A stretch of DNA of 39,967 nt from Ruminococcus sp. (lineage in GTDB: Bacteria; Bacillota; Clostridia; Oscillospirales; Ruminococcaceae). This document shows positions 34,536 to 39,967 of the stretch, piece after piece. Location: positions 1-39,967 of the forward strand of contig NZ_JAGCFH010000262.1 of NCBI RefSeq assembly GCF_017650195.1, given 5' to 3'. The notes beneath the pieces are model-generated. The model was given only the letters and a program-made list of their open reading frames with translations, had not been told where the DNA came from and made no database searches. Both the position numbers and the translations under genes were made by a program. Position 1 is the stretch's first letter. Each line of letters opens with the position of its first letter.

Positions 34536-35600
34536 ATGGCTGAACCAAGATTTATCAAAACAGTGACTTTCGGCGGCTACGAGAAGGAAGCCGTAGTAAA
34601 AAGGATAGAATTTCTGAATGAACAGGTACACGATCTCAGAAACGAACTGAGAGAGACAAAACTCCTGAATGAAGCATACAAAAAGGGCACAGAACAGGAG
34701 AAGGCTCTTGAGACTGTGCTTTCGGAGGAACGCGCAAAGCTTACCCAGATACAGGTTCAGAACAATACTCTTTCTCTTAAGCTTAAGGCTACAGATGACG
34801 AAAACAGCAATCTGCTTGTGGAAATCAAGTCCCTGAAGGATGAAATAGCCGAACTTAAGGATAAACTCAAGGCGGCAGAGTCGAAATGTGCCGCGCTTAT
34901 GGCACAGGACGAGGCAATGGCTCTGAGCAATGTCTTTATAGAGGCTCAGAAGTCGTCGTCAATGCTGGAGGGAGCCGCAAAATCAAAGGCTGCCGAAATC
35001 GAGTTCAAGACAAAGAAGCTCGCCGAGGATATAGTTTCGGAAGCGAATACTGAGGCTGAGCAAATAATATTCGAGGCTGAGAGAACAGCCGCTGAGAAAA
35101 TCGCAGAAGCAAAGAATCAGGCTGAACAGATGAGCGTTGCCTCTAATAACCTGAGAGCTTCCGTACTTGATAACGTCAATTCCCTTAAAAAGCACATGGG
35201 GCTGGTGCGTGACGCGCTGGAGGGCTTCCGCAAGGATGGCCTGAGCCGTCTTATCGAAGCCGACGAGTGCCTGAACAGAACGGAAAATGCCCTTAAGGAG
35301 GGCGGTATACCTGTGTTCAAGCAGCCTGAGGTATTCGAGCCTGAGATCCCTGAACAGCCTGAGTTGCTCTCTGAAAAGATGAGGAGCAACGAGGACAAGC
35401 GCAAAAAGCAGGAGGAGCTCGATAAGCTTAAGCAGATGGCTGACTCTATAGGCGGCAAGAAGGACGATGACGCAAAGGACGCAGCGGATAAGGAACAGAA
35501 GAACAGCGGCGATAAGCCTGAGGGCGAAAAGAAGGGCGGCAAAATAGACCTTGCAGCTCTTGCAGCCAAGGCTAATTCGATTGGAAAGAACAAGTCTTGA
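34536..35600 (+). CDS. DivIVA-like coiled-coil protein
   Basis: The 354-residue protein begins with FIKTVTFGGYEKEAVVKRIEFLNEQV in part, resembling the N-terminal lipid-binding segment of DivIVA/GpsB-type proteins (G-Y-x-x-x-x-V). A long coiled coil runs from about 25 to 235, with an Ala/Glu/Lys-rich heptad pattern, followed by a proline-containing linker and a charged, disordered C-terminus rich in Lys, Asp and Gly. It may organise a structure at the membrane. The hydrogenase-like gene follows after 36 bases and shares its promoter. Assignment to DivIVA is tentative. Confidence 0.65.
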   Translation: MAEPRFIKTVTFGGYEKEAVVKRIEFLNEQVHDLRNELRETKLLNEAYKKGTEQEKALETVLSEERAKLTQIQVQNNTLSLKLKATDDENSNLLVEIKSLKDEIAELKDKLKAAESKCAALMAQDEAMALSNVFIEAQKSSSMLEGAAKSKAAEIEFKTKKLAEDIVSEANTEAEQIIFEAERTAAEKIAEAKNQAEQMSVASNNLRASVLDNVNSLKKHMGLVRDALEGFRKDGLSRLIEADECLNRTENALKEGGIPVFKQPEVFEPEIPEQPELLSEKMRSNEDKRKKQEELDKLKQMADSIGGKKDDDAKDAADKEQKNSGDKPEGEKKGGKIDLAALAAKANSIGKNKS

Positions 35601-35636
35601 TAAGATTCTGAAATGTCATAAGGAGTTTTTATAATT

Positions 35637-37373
35637 ATGAGTGAATTGATCATTGTAAAACCTGAAAAATGCGTGGGTTGCAACGCCTGTGTAAGAGAAT
35701 GTCCTGCGCCTGAAGCTAATATGACCAAGCAGCTTGAGGACGGACGCTTCATCACTATGGTAAATAATAATAAGTGTATTGCCTGCGGTGAATGTGTAAA
35801 GAAGTGTAATCACGGCGCAAGAGATTACATAGACGATACTGACGAGTGTATCACGGATCTTTCCAAGGAAAAGATTATCATCATGGCTTCTCCGGCTATC
35901 AAGACCATTCTTCCCACAAAGTGGAAGGGCGTTCTCGACTGGTTCAAGAAGCAGGGATGTACCATATTCGACGTGTCCCTCGGTGCGGATATCTGCACAT
36001 GGGCTCACGTAAGAACACTTGAACAGGATAAGATAGGCAATATCATAGCACAGCCCTGTGCCGCTATAGTAAAGTATATCGAGATATACCAGCCTAAGCT
36101 GCTCCAGAACCTTTCACCTATACACAGCCCTATCGCGTGTAGCTCAATATATATACAGAAGTATCTGCGCAGAAACAATCCAATCGCAGTTATCTCACCG
36201 TGTATTGCTGAGTCCTACGAAGCAAAGGAAACAGGTCTCGTAAAGTATAACGTTACTATAAAGAAGCTCCTCGAATATTTCGAGAGAAACGATATAATCA
36301 TACCAATAGATACCTCTGAGAACTTCGAGTACAAGTTCGACGATATGCAGGGTCAGCTGGGCTCCATATACTCACGTCCCGGCGGACTCAGAGACAATAT
36401 CTGGATGCACGACCCCGATGTAAATATCACTAATTCCGAGGGCGTACACAAGGTTTTCGCCGAGATAGATATGTACGGAAGAATGCCTGAGTCAAAGCAC
36501 CCCAAGGTATTCGACGTGCTCTCATGTGAGTTTGGCTGCAATATCGGACCTGCTTCCGGTACTAATCAGACAGTATTCGACGTTATGGCTACAACAAGAG
36601 CTATCGAGACAGAGGCAAAGAGCCGCCGCAAGTCCACAGGTATCATGGGACGAGGCGACGACAAGCTCTTCAAGAAGTTCGACGACGAGCTCCGTATCGC
36701 CGATTTCCTCAGGAACTACAAGCCCTCTATGCCTTCTCCGATCCCGAATATAGCACAGCTCGATCCTATATTCGAGAAAATGGGTATGCATACCGAGGAG
36801 GACAGAAAGTACGACTGTCACGCCTGCGGCTACAATACCTGCCGCGATATGGCTACAGCTATCTACAGAGGTCTCAATACTCCCGATAACTGTATCGTTC
36901 ACGCTAAATCGGTGCTTATTGCAAGACATTCTGCCCTCAACAGACAGAATGAGCAGCTTGCCGAGATCACCGAGGAGGTGCTCGCACTTTCAGACAAGCT
37001 TAAGGAAAATGTTTCAAAGATCACCGATAATATGCAGAATATCGGCGAATCGACCTCGGCTACCAGCGAGAGGGCAGCTGTGGTAAAGGATCTGCTTGAA
37101 AACGTTGTTTCCTTCTGTAACGATAACTCCACAATGGACGCTGACAGCGTATCACAGCTCACTTCTATACTTGAGACCACGATAAATGCATTCAGCGCTC
37201 TCGACGATAACGTTACCATTACAAATGAAAGCTCGGAGACTATCAACAAGTCCATAAACGATATAATTTCACTTGTAGGTGATATAAACGCTGTTCTCGT
37301 AAAGACAGGACAGACCGAGAAGGTGGATATTTCCGATGTTACAGGCGTAAAGAAGTCTGAGGAGAGCAAGTAA
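35637..37373 (+). CDS. Sensory-type [FeFe]-hydrogenase-like protein (HydS-like)
   Basis: The 578-residue protein has two 4Fe-4S motifs at the N-terminus (C12, C15, C18, C22 and C47, C50, C53, C57). A hydrogenase large-subunit domain follows with IAQPCAAIVKYIE, IHSPIACSSIY, ISPCIAESYE and SCEFGCNIGPAS, covering the H-cluster cysteines in the form seen in group C/D hydrogenases. Next is a further 4Fe-4S domain (YDCHACGYNTCRDMA...DNC). The C-terminal 150 residues form a coiled coil like a chemoreceptor signalling rod. No hydA maturation genes are near. It probably senses H2 or redox state rather than making H2. AGGAG is 11 bases before the ATG. Confidence 0.85.
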   Translation: MSELIIVKPEKCVGCNACVRECPAPEANMTKQLEDGRFITMVNNNKCIACGECVKKCNHGARDYIDDTDECITDLSKEKIIIMASPAIKTILPTKWKGVLDWFKKQGCTIFDVSLGADICTWAHVRTLEQDKIGNIIAQPCAAIVKYIEIYQPKLLQNLSPIHSPIACSSIYIQKYLRRNNPIAVISPCIAESYEAKETGLVKYNVTIKKLLEYFERNDIIIPIDTSENFEYKFDDMQGQLGSIYSRPGGLRDNIWMHDPDVNITNSEGVHKVFAEIDMYGRMPESKHPKVFDVLSCEFGCNIGPASGTNQTVFDVMATTRAIETEAKSRRKSTGIMGRGDDKLFKKFDDELRIADFLRNYKPSMPSPIPNIAQLDPIFEKMGMHTEEDRKYDCHACGYNTCRDMATAIYRGLNTPDNCIVHAKSVLIARHSALNRQNEQLAEITEEVLALSDKLKENVSKITDNMQNIGESTSATSERAAVVKDLLENVVSFCNDNSTMDADSVSQLTSILETTINAFSALDDNVTITNESSETINKSINDIISLVGDINAVLVKTGQTEKVDISDVTGVKKSEESK

Positions 37374-37394
37374 TATCTGCTGATATAAAAAATG

Positions 37395-37438
37395 AGCCAT
37401 AGTATTTCCTGATTGATCGGGATAATACTATGGCTTTT
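37395..37438. terminator. Bidirectional terminator between convergent genes
   Basis: AGCCATAGTATT (37395-37406) and AATACTATGGCT (37424-37435) form a 12-bp stem. TTTT follows on the plus strand and a CATTTTTTATA tail on the minus strand. Confidence 0.85.
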
Positions 37439-37465
37439 CTGTATATAGCTTTATGGCTCAGGCTC

Positions 37466-39139
37466 TTACAGCCTGCCGAGAGCGTGTCTTGCGGCTATCA
37501 TGCCGAAGGTGTAGCACCTTCCGAGAGAAAGACCGGTCTGGTGGAAGGGATAGTCAGCTCCGCCGTAGAACTGACCGGCAAGATTTCCTGCGCAGTAAAG
37601 TCCGGCTATGGGCTTGCCGTCCCTGCCGAGTACCTGTCCGTTCTCATTGGATTTTACTCCCGATACCTCCGCGGAAACACGGATATGCTTACGGGCTCCC
37701 CAGAAGGGAGCTTTTGTTATCTTATGCATATATTTTGCAGGCTTTCCGAAATCGGTGTCGCAGCCCTTTTCGCAGAGCTCGTTGTATCTGTCAACGGAAG
37801 CCTTCATATTATAATAGGGTATGTCCAGTTCCTTTGCCAGCTCTTCAAGGGTATCGCACCTGTGAAGGTCGATGAGGTTCCTGAAAACTCCCTGTGGTTC
37901 CTCCACAGCGCCGGGTATGAATTTCTCCATAACGAAGGGGGGGACCATGCCGGCAACAAATCCATCGCTGCTCCAGTTGACATAGTCGGAGTCGTATATC
38001 GCGCAGTACCAGCCCTTTGAGCCGTTTTTGTGGTCGCTGTCAAGCATTGAGCCCTTGTACTTCGGCTGATATTTCAGGAGATTGCCCATGTATACAAAGC
38101 CCGTGTACTCGTTGGTGAAGCGCTCTCCGTTCATGTTGAGATAGAGGAAGGGCTCCTCGAACATGAGTGCGGAGTCGAAATCGTGCATCATCTTGGTATG
38201 TCCGAGATTCTCCATTTCAGCGCCTGCGCTTATTGCGAGGACGTGACCGTCACCGGTCTTGCCGAACTGCTTCTTGTCAAATTCAGCTATATCCGGACAC
38301 CAGCGCCTTACCATGGAGGGGTTGTTGGTATAGTCCCCCGTTGCGAGTATAACAGCCTTTGCGGCGTTGAACTGTATGTATTTCCCGTCGTGATCCTTTC
38401 CGATAACGCCGGTCACTCTGCCGCCCTCCGTTACAAGCTTAACAGCAGGGGTGGAGTAGAATACCTCAAGATTGCCGTGCTGAGACTGTATATTATTAAG
38501 GGCGTTCTGGAGGGCATTGCCAACATTCAGCGGCTTTGGACCTATCCACGGAGCCCAGAAGTAGCAGTGATCCGTGCCGTAGTCGTAGGTGTTGCCCCTG
38601 TCCTTCCACAAGCCTGTGAAGTCTCCACTGGTGCTTCTGAATGCGCAGAGCCTGCCGCCGTCGTTGAGGAGCTTTGCGCTGTCGGTGTTGCTGTCAACTC
38701 TGCTTCCGTCACCGTATTCCGTTTCACCTGTGAGACCGGCGCGGTTGAGGAACCACATCATAGCCTCCTCGGAGTATTCGGCATAGGTGCGGAGCTGTTT
38801 CGTATCCGCACGCCAGTCGCATAGACTGTTTGTATGGTGTATCCATTTAGCAATGCCTGCCTCGGTGGAGCGCGACTTTATTATAGCGGAGCCGCAGTTG
38901 CCCTGTGATACCACAGTGGGCTCCTTTTGCAGGAGAGCCGTTTTGGCGCCGAGTTCAGCCGCCCAGCCAGCCGCAGGAACGCCTGCTGCACCGGCTCCTA
39001 CGACAACTATATCGAAGTCGAGTATCTTATCGGGAGAGATACTGCCAAACTCGCAGCATGAGTCCATTATTTCGGGGCAGGTCAGACCGTCGGGAGCTAT
39101 GTTGTTTTCAAGTTTTATGATATCGCTGCATTTTTCCAT
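37466..39139 (-). CDS. FAD-dependent oxidoreductase, fumarate-reductase flavoprotein type
   Basis: The 557-residue protein has the FAD-binding Rossmann motif DIVVVGAGAAGVPAAGWAAELGA in part (about 43-65) after an acidic 40-residue lead, an ATGDYTNNPSM segment and a C-terminal AGLYCAGNLAG-like FAD contact (GLYCAGNLAGQFYGG). This is the FAD_binding_2 architecture of fumarate reductase, 3-ketosteroid dehydrogenase and related enzymes. No FMN-binding or haem domain and no subunit genes are nearby, so the substrate is unknown. There is no signal peptide. AGAAAGGA lies 8 bases before the ATG. Convergent with the hydrogenase-like gene. Confidence 0.88.
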   Translation of the reverse strand: MEKCSDIIKLENNIAPDGLTCPEIMDSCCEFGSISPDKILDFDIVVVGAGAAGVPAAGWAAELGAKTALLQKEPTVVSQGNCGSAIIKSRSTEAGIAKWIHHTNSLCDWRADTKQLRTYAEYSEEAMMWFLNRAGLTGETEYGDGSRVDSNTDSAKLLNDGGRLCAFRSTSGDFTGLWKDRGNTYDYGTDHCYFWAPWIGPKPLNVGNALQNALNNIQSQHGNLEVFYSTPAVKLVTEGGRVTGVIGKDHDGKYIQFNAAKAVILATGDYTNNPSMVRRWCPDIAEFDKKQFGKTGDGHVLAISAGAEMENLGHTKMMHDFDSALMFEEPFLYLNMNGERFTNEYTGFVYMGNLLKYQPKYKGSMLDSDHKNGSKGWYCAIYDSDYVNWSSDGFVAGMVPPFVMEKFIPGAVEEPQGVFRNLIDLHRCDTLEELAKELDIPYYNMKASVDRYNELCEKGCDTDFGKPAKYMHKITKAPFWGARKHIRVSAEVSGVKSNENGQVLGRDGKPIAGLYCAGNLAGQFYGGADYPFHQTGLSLGRCYTFGMIAARHALGRL

Positions 39140-39190
39140 TGCTAAAGATCCTTTCTGTAGTTATATAACGTGCCAAGTTGATATATAAAT

Positions 39191-39219
39191 ATTATATGAC
39201 AATATTTTTACGTTGTCAA
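39191..39219 (-). promoter_or_regulatory. Promoter of the flavoprotein gene with inverted repeat
   Basis: On the minus strand TTGACA (39219-39214), a 17-base spacer and TATAAT (39196-39191), a full consensus. TGACAA (39197-39202) and TTGTCA (39213-39218) form an inverted repeat across spacer and -35 box, a possible repressor site. Confidence 0.88.
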
Positions 39220-39341
39220 GTTAAGATGGAAATACAGGCAAAAAACCTGTGTCGTTCTCAGATTTTCGATGTTTTTTTAATGAGCGGCTTGTCGTTTATT
39301 GCTTTTTTGTGAACATATATTGCTCTTTTTGCTGTATAATC

Positions 39342-39370
39342 TTTACAAATCTTTACAGATGGTGTATATT
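39342..39370 (+). promoter_or_regulatory. Likely promoter of the xylanase gene
   Basis: TTTACA (39342-39347), a 17-base spacer and TATATT (39365-39370). A tandem repeat CTTTACAAAT / CTTTACAGAT covers 39341-39360. Another TATAAT at 39335-39340 lacks a -35 box. The leader is about 120 bases. Confidence 0.55.
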
Positions 39371-39496
39371 TTAGAGTGAAATAAATAAATAAGAACGGGA
39401 ATTTGGAGGATTTTTATCCTACTTTAACTAAGAGGAGGACAGAAAAAACACTTAAGCCGAAAACAAACCAACTTTGTATAATGAGGAGTGATTTTT

Positions 39497-39967
39497 TTGA
39501 ATTTTAAAAACTTTAAAAAAGCAGTCAGCTGTACAGTTTCTGCACTTATGTTAGCTGCGGGTCTGCCGACAGCTACAGCTGTAAACGCAGCTGACCAGCA
39601 GACAAGAGGAAACATCGGCGGTTACGACTACGAGATGTGGAATCAGAACGGACAGGGACAGGCTTCGATGAATCCAAGCGCTGGTTCTTTCACCTGTTCA
39701 TGGAGCAATATCGAGAACTTCCTTGCACGTATGGGCAAGAACTTCGACAGCCAGAAAAAGAGCTATAAGTCTTTCGGAGAGATAGTGCTCACTTATGACG
39801 TAGAATACACACCCAGAGGAAATTCCTATATGTGCGTTTACGGATGGACAAGGAATCCCCTTATGGAATACTATATCGTTGAAGGCTGGGGCGACTGGGA
39901 GCCACCCGGAAATGACGGCGTAGACAATTTCGGTACAACAACTATCGACGGAAAAACATATAAGATA
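39497..39967 (+). CDS. Secreted family 11 xylanase, partial (runs off the window)
   Basis: Endo-beta-1,4-xylanase; 157 codons are visible and the frame stays open to the window end. The start is TTG at 39497, 8 bases after AGGAG (39484-39488). A Sec signal peptide is clear: basic start, hydrophobic ALMLAAGLP, likely cut after AVNA (about residue 31). The GH11 jelly roll follows, with YEMWNQNGQGQASM, FTCSWSNIENFLARMG, and the nucleophile glutamate in NPLMEYYIVEGWGDWEPPG. The second catalytic Glu and any dockerin or binding modules lie beyond the window. The product is exported to attack xylan. Confidence 0.93.
   Translation, partial: MNFKNFKKAVSCTVSALMLAAGLPTATAVNAADQQTRGNIGGYDYEMWNQNGQGQASMNPSAGSFTCSWSNIENFLARMGKNFDSQKKSYKSFGEIVLTYDVEYTPRGNSYMCVYGWTRNPLMEYYIVEGWGDWEPPGNDGVDNFGTTTIDGKTYKI

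Noticed and set aside
37430..38824. Several plus-strand ORFs opposite the flavoprotein gene
   Set aside because: They are codon-bias shadows of the minus-strand gene, which has a complete FAD-binding fold, a promoter and a ribosome binding site.

Overview
The window looks like a chromosomal segment of a low-to-moderate-GC anaerobic Firmicute, most likely a Ruminococcus (R. albus-like) from a plant-fibre-degrading gut community. The grounds are the origin-proximal gene order mnmE-mnmG-rsmG-noc-parA-parB-serS with parS sites, a GH5 endoglucanase, the start of a secreted GH11 xylanase, a flavodiiron protein, a sensory-type [FeFe]-hydrogenase homologue and Firmicute-type promoters. The genus is an inference. 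No rRNA, tRNA, insertion sequence, prophage or CRISPR array was seen.

Layout. 1-8.7 kb: tRNA/rRNA modification (mnmE, mnmG, rsmG), chromosome segregation (noc, parA, parB; three good parS sites), serS and a small membrane protein. 8.7-12.1 kb: a tiny DUF3789-type ORF, an oxygen/redox operon (flavodiiron protein, ferredoxin-thioredoxin-reductase-like protein, thioredoxin), an exonuclease III gene and a small unknown. 12.1-15 kb: remnant of a TIGR02452-type gene, a membrane metallophosphoesterase and an endoglucanase without signal peptide. 15.2-20.5 kb: an ECF-like sigma factor with a membrane-anchored probable anti-sigma, then a divergent group of membrane genes that includes a DUF2975 gene broken by an in-frame stop, its small HTH partner and a DUF4173 protein. 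20.5-24.1 kb: an AgrC/AgrA-like two-component system (GHKL kinase and LytTR regulator), a candidate small RNA behind a LytTR-type promoter, and a glycosyltransferase with similar direct repeats in its promoter.

24.4-30.7 kb: a minus-strand cluster coding for a zinc-ribbon/leucine-rich-repeat protein, an atypical Ser/Thr kinase with zinc ribbon, a von Willebrand A protein, a PP2C phosphatase, a protein with a probable inactive cytidine-deaminase-like domain and a long GYPQ-repeat tail, and a separately promoted membrane protein. Kinase, vWA and PP2C form the TerY-P-type triad; the other members look like accessory partners. 31-33.7 kb: a sugar-binding-type lipoprotein next to a membrane GGDEF protein with a degenerate active-site motif, probably a ligand-sensing pair. 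33.8-37.4 kb: an unknown protein, then a DivIVA-like coiled-coil protein in an operon with the sensory hydrogenase homologue. 37.4-40 kb: a flavoprotein of the fumarate-reductase type, then the secreted xylanase, cut by the window end.

The most unusual items are the LytTR-type repeat/small-RNA locus, the enlarged kinase/phosphatase/vWA cluster with the degenerate deaminase-like repeat protein, and two decayed genes (internal deletion; nonsense codon). All family calls are made by eye from motifs.
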